From NCBI GenBank assembly GCA_003313425.1, contig NHZP01000019.1:372001-436000 (forward strand): a stretch of 64,000 bases of DNA, given 5' to 3'. How positions within the stretch are numbered: position 1 is the stretch's first letter; each line of letters opens with the position of its first letter. The stretch comes from Pseudopyrenochaeta lycopersici (lineage: Eukaryota; Ascomycota; Dothideomycetes; Pleosporales; Pseudopyrenochaetaceae). The position numbers and the translations under genes were made by a program. A model generated the notes under the pieces. That model did no database searches. It worked only from the letters and a program-made list of their open reading frames with translations, and was not told the origin of the DNA. Positions 24,301 to 35,751 of this stretch are shown piece after piece.

Positions 24301-25203
24301 AAGGCCAAATTCCAATGGGTCGAAAAAGCTGCCCAGGAGACGCCAACCGAGGAGGTTGCGAAGGTTTATGCGATAGCAAAAGACAAAAAGCCTGAACCAT
24401 CCGCAAAGCCTGTGGCACAGCTCAACACTCCTGCGAAACTGGGCCAGGCACCACAGCAGGGTCAAACTCAATCCCCGGCACAAACGCAACCTTCGAAACC
24501 CTTGGCACCAGCGCCCCCCGGCTCTGTACCAGTGTTCGGTCAGCAACAGCAAGCCCCGGCGGCAACAGCGGGTTCTCAGGCGAACGGTGTGAACACTGGT
24601 ACCGCAGGTCAAGCGTCTCAGCCAGCAGTCGCTCAACAACCTAATCCATTTCTTCAAGCCAATCAGGGTGCACCATCGAATCCCTTCGCCCAAGCACAGA
24701 ACCAGATGGGTCGAGGCCTTCAACAGCCAGGCTTTACAGGCCAAGCACAGGCACCTCCAGCTCAACAGCAATTTGGACGTGGGCGAGGCGACGGGGTTGG
24801 AACTGGCCCTCAAGCGCTACGAGGAGTCATTCAGTCTAGCATTCCCCGCGGTGGCGCTACCGGTATTCCACTCCCTGGTGGACGCGGCCGGGGCCAACAG
24901 CAACAGCAAAGTCAACTGCAAGGCCCCAATACTAGTGCCCAAGGTCCCGGTGCATCTCAAATCGGACGAGGTGGCGGTCGTAGCGGCCGTGGCGGACGTG
25001 GACAAGCACAAAACGCCCAAGCTGCTCCAGGCAGTCCAAGAGGATTGAACCCTGGAGCCAATCAGTTCCAACCCGGTGTTGGTAGGGGCCAGAAGCGCGG
25101 CGCAGAGGATGATAGCGAAGGTGGAGCTCGTGGTGGCAAGCGTCCTCGAGGGCGAGGTGGACAGGGTGGTGGCGGCGCTGGAGGCCCGCCGGCAGCTGAA
25201 TGA
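18370..25203 (+). CDS. MLP1: nuclear-pore basket protein Mlp1/Tpr
   Basis: Very long coiled-coil protein, about 2241 aa after splicing. The chosen start (MAAEVDVGYLAASYSVPE) follows a non-conserved leader. Heptad-rich coiled coil (Glu/Gln/Leu/Lys) fills about residues 40-1950, with the Tpr/Mlp central region around 1050-1200. The tail is Gln/Pro/Gly-rich with NPF and RGRG/RGG repeats and a basic KRGAEDDSEGG..KRPRGRGG end. The frame never closes, but two stretches have full intron signals and lengths divisible by three. These are 18659-18715 (57 nt, GTTCGT donor, GCTAAT branch, GCAG acceptor) and 23290-23340 (51 nt, GTACGT donor, ACTAAT branch, ACAG acceptor). Removing them restores uninterrupted coiled coil. 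Role: nuclear basket scaffold, mRNA export and quality control. Confidence 0.92.
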   Translation: MAAEVDVGYLAASYSVPETTFQSLLSEPTVELVQSLLTQIEARARAYDDLQSEKIRTDVELEAAVQSGEQRARALKAATEKAQHEAEELRQKLIQEGSYRYRDIGRAPSANGVAAENARQQVETELHNLQSTATSSTSVVQALESRVKTLESQNRDAIAMHEAKVAAHDRLAAELSEQHQKSVDLRKQVSALEEKNQTLENAATNVKFRETNLQQEIEQLRKNNDWYTAELKTRSDDHSKYRKEKNAQIAQLQRENADAAETIDSLRRTETLLRQHLEELKSKAEEDRTRIEQLENEASQVTSAFHMELDGARRLATLHQQTAETAKKRLLELQGEAERLQDDAAAEIGQLQAEVELERSKAADAEARIAELETLVENLQSEASEFRSSVRPPGTPRHGMNGSFGTPGRAGSPAVFSPGGSQLKGAPSNTQLLRENIDLKTEMRKLRQKVEEQTTMVNDMLEELEHRQPEFEDLRRQNDALTAQSEELSRFLDDAIEEREAARRDMRKAAGDLEGVHNECALLRHQVQDMTIQLRSLVWRREAEQNGLDSLPAEQKQFVLDSVENQVPDHLLPNDSATHDTITKHLVLYKDIAELQYQNTELLRTIRKVGEEHEAQEARNNMEQHKKDLEELGQLRSLVAEKDEQIKSLNVRSQTFKTERDMYYRIVTSRGQSQPDTQTTSAFAQSVPATGAALQLEHTPQSRAVPDYDKLIKDLQAHINLLKEESATDRAASKTQVDSLTKENSQLHSDKTRFESQVRREQDRYNRLESTIKLLQLEKDTLQDRYTTAQTNYAKQDEKAVQAQQDLADAAARIQGLENELVNLKASQNMSKTIEARLNDRIKELTDERDRLSNMVTQIQSLRNEQELTNADNRRRLQASHDKLEADLHIAQRKLEDEIADHKKTINQRDYERSEAQRRIDDLIAARNNAEVKSATADSTRQQLEQRVKELQSQLQTAEERVQSLQPRPTPRANGSTTEEDESISREEELIAQVSELQRRLERKQEDLEAVNAQIKGFQDIAQDAEDRLQTFVEAHERLQEELNLAQQEKDATINGLQQRVEEISSELATTTTELNELRGNHEQETLQFTQQRDTLEAEITRLKNDVTDYKAEAEAQADLVKSQAEIATRAQKDYEYELSKHGKTMEKLRILREEHTQIQTEIAQFKAQAEAARIALEQSQEHWKSTQAQFEGQITEAKRRHDDLKQYNETLLKQFDDYKAQIDSLKNDRGTAAAGDADVDTVASSNLQDIEVYLRREKEILEVQLNLKDQEVKRLEQQLTHSQNQLDQTREKLITEQSKGQGSQSGSSLQSLQEKVEQLNLFRESNTTLRNDNGRLQVQLAEKTKALEDLQNELVPLQVRVTELDGELELNLGHLKAVEEDRDRWQKRHQDVLQRYDRIDPKELEDLKQKIEDLQVERDQALEQVTGLNEKIQTVQAAQESIIQETRDATIAEVKTAETEKARKGFNRIHNEKMAAKKVEIDALTAERTQLQDELASTRQELEASQQQLAAAQMEANQAREQLTALQQQLEQSQTQLTTAQQQLDTAKTVQNEALARPGVNSATTTAEDVNMDDEGQIDEGTSNASSEQLEKLKQELDRARTNATEAQHRANEADSRAGSLSVQLSLMKDRVTGLDKEVVRQVNIDLMTVELIKIQAEKGSRILELQTELSEAQKQPPQTATNAIATESSAGPATSDEVQQLKDELATARKEVEDLRTQLDIAQSAKPSSDPETDAQDSKRDEQLASLKAELDQRENDLNILKADLDRRLENVKDRESKSGALLDKANSKVRKIRTETNEELDNLKKAHQAELERLRQEKQAVSTSSDPEVDPDSKSTTQPSAPVPEGVINTEDLPRPTVTDNQLNTWIRTNPGAKRVFVEQIKNNLNKAVKAKNDELAKVRNELEELKAQKPAEGTATVKEELGQATTQNLEEELAKAKVEHEAALKEALRKKEEALNRSFELKGRLKETQIANWKAKFQWVEKAAQETPTEEVAKVYAIAKDKKPEPSAKPVAQLNTPAKLGQAPQQGQTQSPAQTQPSKPLAPAPPGSVPVFGQQQQAPAATAGSQANGVNTGTAGQASQPAVAQQPNPFLQANQGAPSNPFAQAQNQMGRGLQQPGFTGQAQAPPAQQQFGRGRGDGVGTGPQALRGVIQSSIPRGGATGIPLPGGRGRGQQQQQSQLQGPNTSAQGPGASQIGRGGGRSGRGGRGQAQNAQAAPGSPRGLNPGANQFQPGVGRGQKRGAEDDSEGGARGGKRPRGRGGQGGGGAGGPPAAE

Positions 25204-25971
25204 TGGGACAGATATGTTTCAAGAGCATGGACTAGCAGGATGGGACGTCATATCCTCGCATTTATCGTTTTCATTTGTTAATGTGCGGATTTCAAAATGT
25301 GCTGATAACTCCCCAAACGAACTGGGACGGAAAGGATGTAAAATGAATGGTCAGCACGGGTAATATGCTCTGGATGAGTATGTTTGTAATCATAGCATTT
25401 CCCCCCGGTGTAATTTATATATATATCTGGCATACTTTAGCAATCATCTTATGTTCGCGTTCAGTCTTACGAACATTCCTATTATTGAAAGTGCATGGAG
25501 CCAACTAGTGCATAGCTTTGTTGAGTAATGCCTGTGCAGAGATACTTCGTACGGGATGGCGATATATAACGGTAGTTGGGACATTCTTGGAAGATTCTGA
25601 GTCCTGGTATGTATAGATGGGATTGCAAGAAGATCAGAGGTTTATACCAAACTTTCTCTTTAGGCAGCTTGCCGCATTTGTGTCTTGACCGTGTCGAGTA
25701 GTGGACTCCATCCGAGCAAACCGGGGCTTCTGCCAGCAGCCTCCATACAAAACACGATTGCTGTGGTCGTTTGTAGATCCATAGGCCTTGAGATGCTATG
25801 TTTGCCACACATTAGTGTTACATTTTGAGCTAATGGAGTCTCTCAATGACTTCAACTGACGAGCCAATTTCGTGTACACGCCAGACCCAGTATGTCCTAC
25901 ACAACTTCTGTTCTACAAAGCTTGTCCGTTCACTCTCCCCTCCTTTACTATCAAAAAACATTCTTATTCAT
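25204..25971. other. 3' region between nucleoporin and DUF6594 gene
   Basis: Convergent 3' flanks. A 108-aa minus-strand frame (25482-25808) has no recognisable feature. An AT run at about 25415-25432 may belong to a 3' untranslated region. Confidence 0.45.
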
Positions 25972-26923
25972 CTACTTACTCACCCCCACAAACACCACCA
26001 ACACCGCTGCATACGCAGCAACCGCACTCACAATAAACTCAGGCAGCGCGTTGGAGAACGTTGCGATGCACACGGCGAACAGGAAAACTGCTACCGATGT
26101 AGTAGCCAGCGCAGTGGTTTGGTCATCATGCAATTTCATGATAAGCATCGGCCCTACCAACGCGATACCGCCAAACAGCGCAATCAGAAAGCGCTTCCAA
26201 AATGCCTTGATGCTCCGATCCCGGTTCACATATCGCCGTTGTGGCGGGTATAAGTTTGGTTCGTACAAGCCAGCATCGTGCTTGAGAGGGAAATTGTGCA
26301 GATCAAAGCCTGCATCCATCATGGTCGCGTGGCCTAGTATCTCTTCTGAGCTGAGGAGGAATAAGTCGCGAGAAAGCTTTTTTCCGGCTTGGACTTGGTA
26401 CTCAATCATCAGGTCCCAGTCTCGGACTGCTTGGGCTGGTGGGGTTGTATGTTAGCTATTTCTTAGTTGGGTGATGCATATGTATGCGTTATAAGCAGGT
26501 ATGGTAAGTGCATACTGTACTCCAACATTATGGCCTTGATTTCATCGAGCCGGTTTTCGTCCATCTCTACGTCAAACACATTTGTGGTAATAGCTGACAG
26601 TTTTTGTAGCAGTTTTCTTTGGAGTCGGTGCAGGGTTATGCGTTGGATGCCTGCAAGGTTGAACTTGACAGCCTGGCCTGGGTGGTGTGGCTCTGATTTC
26701 GAAAGGTGGAGGCGTTGCTTCAGGGTAGGAGGATCATTTTCTAGATTATCCACGTAAATGACCTCTCTTTGGATTGCTTTCTCAAGAAGCGCGTGGTAGT
26801 TTTGATTGGCTATAACATTGTCAAATTAGGCAGACTATGGAGATGGACTATGGCTGTACCGCTTGGGTCTGCCTTTGCATGTGGCTGCATCTCTATGTCT
26901 CCATTTGTGTTTCTCACAGACAT
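25972..26923 (-). CDS. DUF6594 membrane protein
   Basis: Predicted 273 aa. Exons 26923-26860, 26809-26516 and 26435-25972 sum to 274 codons. The start lies in a small first exon (MSVRNTNGDIEMQPHAKADPS). The middle is helical (KFNLAGIQRITLHRLQRKL; DRDW-type motif AVRDWDLM; FLLSSEEILGHATMMDAGFD). The C-terminus carries three membrane segments: FLIALFGGIALVGPMLIM, ATTSVAVFLFAVCIATF and IVSAVAAYAAVLVVFVGV. This matches the architecture of fungal DUF6594 proteins, which have no assigned biochemical role. Confidence 0.85.
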
Positions 26924-28480
26924 CGTGGAACAAAATGCTTTGCGAAAGTTGGACAAAGAGAACCAATAATTGTTAGTAGACAAGGAATGACGGAGCGAGG
27001 CTATGTTTGATGCCCCCGACTTTGAATTACAAGAGCGAATGTTCAGCTGGCACGTGACTGGTGGAGGATCACACCCTTGCTGTTCTTGGCCTCATTTGAT
27101 GTACCCAGTAGTGTAAATATCGGGGACGGACAGCATGCACAAGCATGCTTAGTAATGTTTTCCATCGCTAAGAGTGTTGAGACTGCTGGTGAGCCGCCTG
27201 TATGCCAGCTTCAACAGCTTGCACAGGCAGTCAACATTCAGACTTGCCGCCATTTGGCAGTGCTATGTTTGCAAAACACTGTGTACAGCTCACCACCATT
27301 TATCCACTTAGTTACAGCCTAGTTGGCCGTTGGCGCAGCTTTTTTTTCTTCTTGCAACCAGGTACGCAAAACCTGGTAGCTTACCACTGGAACAGCCTGA
27401 TAAGAGAGGGGACGCCTTGAGCCATGGTCTCCGTTACCGTACGTGGTTGCAGGACGGAATATATGATAGGTCGACTTTTGTAATCTCGCACATTATCAAA
27501 GCAGAGACGAAATAGCTAATAACTCTGCTTGGTCTTATAGATATCTTGCCCTGTCCATCACTTTATCGAGTTTGGGTACGATCCATGAGCCAAGGAAATA
27601 CTGTACGCGAGATCACGTGATAGATTGCTAGTCAATGAATACCTTGGCGTGTAACTAGTATCAGGGGCAACCGCAGAACCATACAGGAGTTCTAGTGATT
27701 AGAGGAATACAGCATTTGCCACTGTTGCTGAAGTACTTACAACATGCAACAACGACGTCGTAAATTGTGGGCAGGTTGTTCAAGTGCCTTTCAGTAGACA
27801 ATCCCCGCTGTATAAGGCCATCCAGCGTGTGTATCAGCTAGGGTCTGCAAGGAACCAAGCAAAGAGGCAGGGTTGCCGGAGGATCATCGGAGGATTATCG
27901 ATGATTCAGGATGCCGAACTATCAACCCACGATATCGTTGTGGCTGACGCGGGGTCATCCTTCGCGCGCAGAAGAAAGCTGAGAAATAGGCTACTTTTAA
28001 GGAGGCTTCACAGGGGCTTGTCGAGCGGAATCCGCTGATGGCCCATCAAATGTATCTTTACATGTAAAATAATCCGAGAAAAGCTCGAGAAGCACGTTTC
28101 TTGTTGTGCCCTTTTCTTTGATGGTTAGACGTGAGATTCAAAATACATCGCAAGTGTCTAGTCCTCGATTGCAGGATCGACGCTAGACGCACATGTTCCC
28201 TGTGATTCGGGACTATACTGGCCGCCCCGCGGCCTGGGCCAGGGGTCGTTGGCCAGGGGTCGCTAGAGCTGACGCCGGTCCCAGGCTGACAGCTTTAAAG
28301 ATGACCTAGGATCCGCGCCGCGTTCGCCCAACATTTTGAGCATTTGTGATTCCTTTGCCCGCTTTGTTGCGCCCTCTTTCGTTATCGCGCTCGCTGTCGC
28401 TGTTTCCTGCAAGCTTTAAGAGCTCATTTTCGGCGCATTGGAACCAGCCCCGCCATTAGCCTTGCAGGCATCGAGAGAGC
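26924..28480. other. long intergenic region
   Basis: 1.55 kb without a convincing gene; open frames at 27077-27515 and 27784-28038 lack motifs. Near 28231-28262 a GC-rich patch holds a 12-bp direct repeat (GGCCAGGGGTCG, spaced 14 bp). The final 300 bp should be the promoter and leader of the nucleotide-sugar transporter. Confidence 0.45.
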
Positions 28481-30085
28481 ATGGGTACCAGATCAGGGTC
28501 CCCAACGCTGGGCGGCGTGTCGCTGAAGCTTCTTTCTCTTGTTACTGTATGTGCCAATTCCTGTGTACCTGTATAATCAATTGCTTGTAGCTGACGATCC
28601 ATGTAGCTCACCTTTCAAAACTCGGCCCTCATCCTGGTATGACGACCCACCCACTTCCCCGGGTCCGCGCGACGATCGTAGTACGACCCAAGAGAGAACC
28701 GAATAATTGGAAAGAGCACAAGGGAATAGGGTTAGGGGCTGACGGAACTTAGATCATGCATTATTCGCGCGTCATGCCGTTAGTTGACGGACAGAGATAT
28801 CATACATCTACAAGTGTATTCTTGAACGAGGTCATCAAGCTAGGGATTAGCCTGACCATGGTACGTCAATCTTCTCGGAAAGATCAATGAGCTGCCCTGA
28901 CATGCGCAATAGGCATTACACGAGATGTCGAGGACACTTCCGTCAAACACCACAATACCGACCCTCTTTCGAACCCTTACGAAGTCCGTCCTTACGAACG
29001 AGAGCTGGAAACTTGCGATACCAGCGGTACTATATACTATCCAGAACTCTTTACAATATGTGGCTGTCAGCAACCTGGACGCGGCGACGTTCCAGGTCAC
29101 GTACCAGCTTAAGATTCTTACAACCGCCATCTTCAGTGTCTTGATGCTAGGCAGATCGCTGTCATCCCGCAAATGGGTCTCGTTACTACTCCTTGTCGTC
29201 GGTGTTGCCATCATACAGCTACCGCAGACTACCTCCGAAGCAGCTACGGCGGACACATCGAAGAATGCAGGTTCAAGAGCCTGGGGCCGGACACTTGAGA
29301 CACTACGCGACCTGGGCAGTCATGCTGCCGCACGATTAGCAGAGCGTTCCGCATCATACGAAGGTATCGACAAAGACCGAGCTGCAAATACCCCACAAAT
29401 GAACAGCCATGTTGGTCTGGCTGCTGTCCTGGTTGCATGCGCATTGTCTGGTCTAGCTGGGGTTACGTTTGAGAAGATCCTGAAGGACTCGACAAGCGCG
29501 AAAAGCACATCGCTTTGGGTGCGCAATTGCCAGCTGTCATTCTGGTCTCTGTTTCCATCGCTATTCATTGGCGTTCTCTGGAAGGACGGCGAGATCATCG
29601 CTAAGACGGGGTTCTTCGCGGGCTATAATTGGGTTGTGTGGACTGCGATCATGTTCCAGGCCGCTGGTGGTGTTATCGTAGCGCTTGTCATCAACTATGC
29701 CGACAACATTGCGAAAAACTTTGCTACGTCAATTTCCATTCTTATCAGTTGCATAGCAAGTATACACTTCTTCGATTTCGAGATTACTAGATCAGTAAGT
29801 GGAAAGGCTCGTGGTGAAACTAAGGCACTAATTCCTGTGCAGTTCTTCCTAGGCACTTGCGTCGTACTATTCGCGACATATTTGTACACGAAACCAGAGC
29901 GCAGTTCTCTTCATCAAACGCCGATGCGAATTGCGAATTTCGAAGAAACGACAATCGATCGCAATCCGTCGTCATACATTTACGAGGAGGTACAAGGCGA
30001 TGTGATGAAAAGCCCCCCAAGAACCAACGGTTCAGGCAACTCGCGGCCAGGCACACCTACGAAGGCCCGGAGGTTCCCAGAATAA
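28481..30085 (+). CDS. UDP-galactose/nucleotide-sugar transporter (SLC35A type)
   Basis: Predicted 458-aa Golgi membrane antiporter. Exons 28481-28546, 28607-28636, 28753-28860 and 28913-30085 sum to 459 codons; the second exon is only 30 nt. Family motifs are present: LTFQNSALILIMHYSR in the first membrane segment, FLNEVIKLGIS, AVLYTIQNSLQYVAVSNLDAA, TFQVTYQLKILTTAIFSV and, later, YADNIAKNFATSISILISC. The last is a strong signature of UDP-galactose and UDP-GlcNAc transporters. The hydrophilic C-terminal tail (after about residue 400) is cytosolic and variable. Exact sugar specificity cannot be read from the sequence. Confidence 0.92.
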
Positions 30086-30634
30086 GATTTATGAGCTCAG
30101 AGCTATATTTTCTTGTAATTAATAGACCTTAATATCATCTCGCGCGAGCGAGGCATTACACGCAGCAGCAAGCCAGCTGCATCTTGAGAAAGAGGCGTCA
30201 ATTTGCTCGTAGTTACCCTGCACCCAGCAAACAGGAACAGCCTGATAGGTACCAATATTACCGTACGTAACTACCGTTCTTGGTGCACCAAAGGTTGGCC
30301 TATTGCTTATTGACAAGCCGGCATACGAATAAATAGGGTTCGGAAGAGTATTAGGTCTAGTAGAGGACGTAAAGAGTTGATTCGTAAGACGATGAGGACG
30401 GGTACGGTCAAGCAAGCTAGCTATGGTTCGATTCGGTGGTGTTTACAATGATGCGTCGAGTGGTGACTTCCTCCATCGTGCTTTCCTTTCCGTATCTAAA
30501 TCTCTCTCCTCTCGCTATTCTCGCTACTTCGCTCACAATTCTCGACACTATCGCTCATTTCTATGTCCGCATTTCACTGAATATTGCTGCCTCATTTACC
30601 TCGTGTCTGTACATCTAGCTTCTAGGTTACCACG
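30086..30634. other. intergenic, promoter of the helicase gene
   Basis: No gene is visible. 30423-30634 is pyrimidine-rich on the plus strand and probably forms the leader of the helicase mRNA. Confidence 0.45.
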
Positions 30635-33600
30635 ATGGGCAACGAATGCTTCGATCTCAATGACCTTGACCCGGAAGCATCGCTACGCCACGCCTCAAAA
30701 TATGCCATGGTTCGGCCTGAGGCGACGCGATCAGCAAGGCCAGTTCCCGCTCGAGATCGTTATCGCGCTTCTCAGAATGACAACCCATGGGACGACCTAA
30801 TAGATGATGACGAGCAACACGGTCAGGAGGATGCTTTCGACGCATTTGGTCTGCGATCACTCGATCAGCTTGATGTTCTGCCTAACTTTTGTCTAGATCA
30901 GATATTGCTTCAACAGCCCTATGAGAATTCCCAAAGACAGGCACACGGCACGGCGCGCTTGTCATTTGCTCCTGGCCCATCGGAATCTGTCAGCCAGCTT
31001 GCAACCTTGCGGCTACAGCCTGGGTACTTACCTCGTGGTAATAGTCCGTACGAGAGCACAAGTATATGCTTTGAGACCCGTGGCGATTACACTTTTTCTG
31101 ACCACACCACAGACCACCAAAGTCTCCCTCGACGAACTATCGGAGATCAACCAAGTAAGTCTATCTCAAACATTCATTAAATTTCTAGTTTTGATTAGAA
31201 TGAAGAACAAATCTTTCACAATGCCATTCAAACTGAAGAGCTTAGCTCTGATACGCGGGATGGCCCATCCTCTAGTCCAGCATTAAGGGCAGGTCAACGA
31301 CGGGCAGATCAGACTACTATAAATGCCCCCCATCATGGCTCGAGGCGACCATTGATTGGGCATGTGGGACAATACACAGTGGGGCATGGAGATCAGAGAT
31401 TTGCACACTCTAACCAGATATCCACTTATGCCAAGTTTAAGCCAGATTCAATTGGAGGGCGAGATTCTGTTGACCACTATGGGCAGGAGCCGGTGGGACC
31501 TTTTCAACCGCTTACGTCTCCAAGAGCCATAAGAAAACCAATGGGTCTGTCTCGTGCGCCGCCCATGGTTCAGGGCATTCCACTCATCCCAATTTCGGTT
31601 CTTCCAGACCGGCTTCGAACGGTATTTCCTTTTCCGACATTCAATGCCGTCCAATCGAAATGTTTTGACCAAGTTTTCAGAACGGACGATAACTTCGTTC
31701 TTGCATCACCAACGGGAAGTGGGAAGACCGCAATTTTAGAGCTGGCTATTTGCCGTGCAGTAGCCAACAACGTGTCCGATCATTACAAGGTCGTCTACCA
31801 AGCCCCAACAAAGGCACTGTGCTCGGAGCGCCAGCGGGACTGGACAACAAAATTCAAGCAGATCGGCCTGAAGTGTGCAGAGCTCACAGGAGATAGCAAT
31901 GATTCAGATCTCCGAAATGTCCAGGGCGCCAACGTCATCATCACGACACCCGAGAAGTGGGACAGTATCACTAGAAAATGGAAAGACCATGAGAAATTGA
32001 TGAACCTCGTCAAGGTTTTCCTCATCGATGAGGTTCACATACTCAAGGAACACCGTGGAGCTGTACTAGAAGCCGTTGTCTCGCGTATGAAGTCTATCGG
32101 AACTGACGTGCGCTTTGTTGCCTTATCAGCGACAGTTCCAAATCTTCACGACGTGGCGACTTGGCTAGGCAAAAGCACGTCTGAGCCAAACAAGCCAGCT
32201 GCAAATGAAAAGTTCAACGAAGAGTTCCGGCCGGTGAAGCTGCGCAAGCATGTTCGTGGTTATGTTTATAACCACAACAATGATTTTGCCTTTGAAAGAG
32301 TTCTTGATGCCAAACTTCTGGACGTCATCAAAGACTACTCTGAGCGCAAGCCGATAATGGTCTTTTGCGCGACTCGTAACTCGACAGTCAATACAGCAAA
32401 GGTTCTTGCGAAATGGTGGATCTCGAGCTCAGGTAGCAACCGCTTCTGGAGTTCCCCATCAAAATCGATGCAAATGCTCAACAAAGACCTCCGTGATACG
32501 GTTGCCTCAGGTGTGGCATTTCATCATGCGGGCCTCGATCTAGAGGATAGGATTCAGGTTGAGAAAGGCTTCCTGAACGGCGAGATTGGGGTTATTTGCT
32601 GCACGTCTACTCTTGCAGTCGGTATAAATTTGCCGTGTCATCTCGTCATTATCAAAAACACCATAACATTCACTGGAGAAGGACTTCAGGAATACTCAGA
32701 TCTTGAAATGATGCAGATGCTCGGCCGTGCCGGTCGACCCCAGTTCGACGACAGCGCAGTAGCAGTCATCATGACCCGCCAAACTAAGGTTATTAAATAT
32801 GAAATCATGGTTACTGGCCAAGAAGTGCTCGAAAGCAAGCTTCATCTCAACCTTATCGATCATATGAACGCTGAGATTGGCCTTGGAACTATTCGCGACC
32901 TCCACTCAGCTAGAAAGTGGCTCACTGGGACGTTCTTCTATGTTCGGCTTCAGAAAAACTCCAGACATTATAAGCTAGATGCTGGGAAAACGAGCCAGGA
33001 CACGCAGGAGCAGGTGGATTACATTTGTGCTCGTGATGTCACACTGCTCAGGCAACATAATCTTGTCTATGGTCAAGATCATTTTCAATGCACGGATTTT
33101 GGTCATATTATGGCACGTTACTATATTCATTTCGATACTATGAAGGTGTTTATGGGTCTTCAATCAAGGTCCTCGCCATCAGAGATTGTAAGTCCATTCG
33201 CAAGTGTGTCAGAGGACAGCCTGCTGACAATAGCATGTGAGTTATCGGCAATTTCTCAAGCAACTGAGTTCTCAATGATACGATTTCGGCAAGGCGAAAA
33301 ATCATTCTACAAAAGCCTCAATAAGTCACCGTCAATCCGTTGGTCAATACCGGTGAACCTGGATCTTCCTGCGCAAAAAGTCTCGTTGATTGTCCAATCT
33401 GTCCTTGGGTCCGCAGATATTACTTGGGATAGTGAGATGGGAAAGCATAAATCTCAATACACTATGGAGACTCAGATGATCTTCAGAAACATCAATAGCC
33501 TGATTCGATGCATTATTGACTGCCAAATCTGCCACGCAGATTCAATTAGCATTCACAGTGCTCTGCTACTTGAACGTAGCCTCGGTTCTCGAGCGTGGGA

Positions 33601-35751
33601 TGATAGCCCTTTGCAAATGAAGCAAATCGAAGGTATTGGTGTCATCGCAGTCCGAAAACTTGTCAATGCAGGATTAAGGTCAATAGAAGACCTCGAGGCT
33701 TGCGAAGCCCATAGGATCGACGCTTTAGTTGGCAGAAATCCGCCATTCGGGATTAAGGTACTTGAGAGTGTGAAGTCGTTTCCGAAACTCCATGTCTCAC
33801 TTCATGTGCAGTACCCATCGGTAGGTTTCAACCGCAATAATAAGTTCGCACTGACAAGAAATGCAGATCCTCAACGCTCCGGATGGCGTCAAGATTCAGA
33901 TCAAAGCAGACGTCGGCTTTATCAATAATGAGTCGGCACAGCACTTTAACAATAGATTAATCTACGTATCTTTACTTGCAGAGACATCTGATGGACGCAA
34001 AATGCACTTTGCGCGCATAAGGTGGGGACCTCTCATATTAAGACATGAAAGAGACTGACGCCTCGCAGCGGCTCAAAGCTTGGGTCGAGCCAGAGCTTAG
34101 TGTTCCCAGCGCTATTGACGAGTTCTGACCAAAGCATCAATTGCTACGTCATGTGTGACGGGATTGGTGAGCCTGCTGCACGTTCTTCTGCGGCTTGTGC
34201 TAAGATTTAGCAGCGGGAAGCATGCGTAGTGCGACTGTGAAGCCTCGGACTAAAGCGTTGTTTCCAGCTTCTGGATTCACAGAGCTAGGAAATACAAATC
34301 AGTCCAACATGTCCAAACGTCGCGTTGAGACCATTGAACGCAGCGATAAACTATCGCCAACTAGTGACGACTTCGGAGACGATGGTATCAACGATAAGGA
34401 GCTTATGGAGGCCTCCTTCGTCAACCTGGAATTTGACAGCATTGAAGATTATATTGATCCTTTCAGTTCTATTAATCGACCAAACATTGCAAAGAACTCG
34501 TCCGCCATGGAAAGACGCGATGTGAGAAACAAAAGTATCGCCACTTTGATCAACTTTACCACCGCGGGCGAACATCTGGAGCCGTCGCAGCTTGCGAACG
34601 GAAAGTGGGCTTGTAATCACTCTTGTAAGAACAAGACCATGTGCAAACATCTGTGTTGCAAGAATGGTATGGACAAACCACCAAAGAAAAAACCTATAGC
34701 AAAGCATGCATCGACGGATGGGTATCAATCTCAGCCCTTTAGAAAGCAAACGAGTATTGAACAAAATGCAATTCAGACTAGACTCCAGCCCACCGCTTCA
34801 AAGCGCAAGACACCTGCCGCCATTGAGGAAATTGATCTCACTCAGCAAAAGAAAACAATGAAGCTTGGTGATACCTCAGTTGGACCGAGATGTTGCCGCA
34901 AGTTACATCAACTCGCAAACCAGAAGCATGAATTAACATCATCTCTCGGCTCAGTCATGACCAAAAAGCCTGACTACTGCTTCTCTCAAAGCAGTGAGCA
35001 CAGTCTCTCAGTTATGGATGGCCCATCGACAAAACATCCACAAACATCGAGTGACTATGGCGATAGTCTATTTGAGGAGATAAAATCACCATACCAGCAA
35101 ACTCCAGCCGATATGAAATATAATGAACAGATGAATTATGTGGTCACTGCGATTGTACCTTCTCATGGTTCTGACAGATTCGGCGATGATGATTCTCTTC
35201 TTGACGATGCTATCGTTGGCTTAGTGGACTCACAGAATCTACAAGCAGCAGCCGAAGAGGAAAATGAAGCCATGCAAGCCGTTGAGGAAGCTTTCAATTT
35301 GGAGAATGAAACAATGTACCATGGCAATAACATATTGATGGACAACACGTTTAAAGACAACACAACCCATGGCTACAACGTTACGGGAAATATTCCAGTA
35401 GCATCAGAAGCCCTCGTTCCCGAGATACTGCCATCAAATTCTGAATCGATCCTCTACAGTGGCCCGAGCAGCGCTCAGATTGCACAAAATGACATCGAGT
35501 CTCACAAATCAATGAGGAAAACCTTGAATTTGAAGCATTTCAACCACACACCACCGACATTGCCTCTGAAATCAAGCGATAAGAAAGCAAATAACGATGA
35601 AATTGATGGGCTGAGCGTAACGAACATACCAAAACCCCAGCTTGCTGAAGATGCGGCTATAGAGGCGATACCAGTCCATGAAGCTTTTCGGGATCTGGAG
35701 CCATGGCTGTTCCAAGAATTTGGCGATATCGTGGAACTTGTTGACGAATAA
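30635..35751 (+). CDS. MER3: meiotic DNA helicase Mer3/HFM1
   Basis: Ski2-like superfamily 2 helicase that promotes crossover formation in meiosis, about 1642 aa. Exons: 30635-31154, 31206-33820, 33867-34021, 34069-34166 and 34211-35751 (1643 codons). Helicase motif I (ASPTGSGKT) is near residue 341, DEVH near 448, and LGRAGRPQFDD further on. A winged-helix region and Sec63-like domain follow, with helix-hairpin-helix IEGIGVIAVRKLVNAG. The last three introns (46, 47, 44 nt) rejoin a conserved C-terminus (SINCYVMCDG). A cysteine cluster with C-x3-C-x5-C-x3-CC then NGMDKPPKK (about 1264-1285) matches the HFM1 zinc-binding motif. The first intron acceptor is uncertain: AAG at 31205 keeps frame, whereas TAG at 31198 does not. 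Confidence 0.9.
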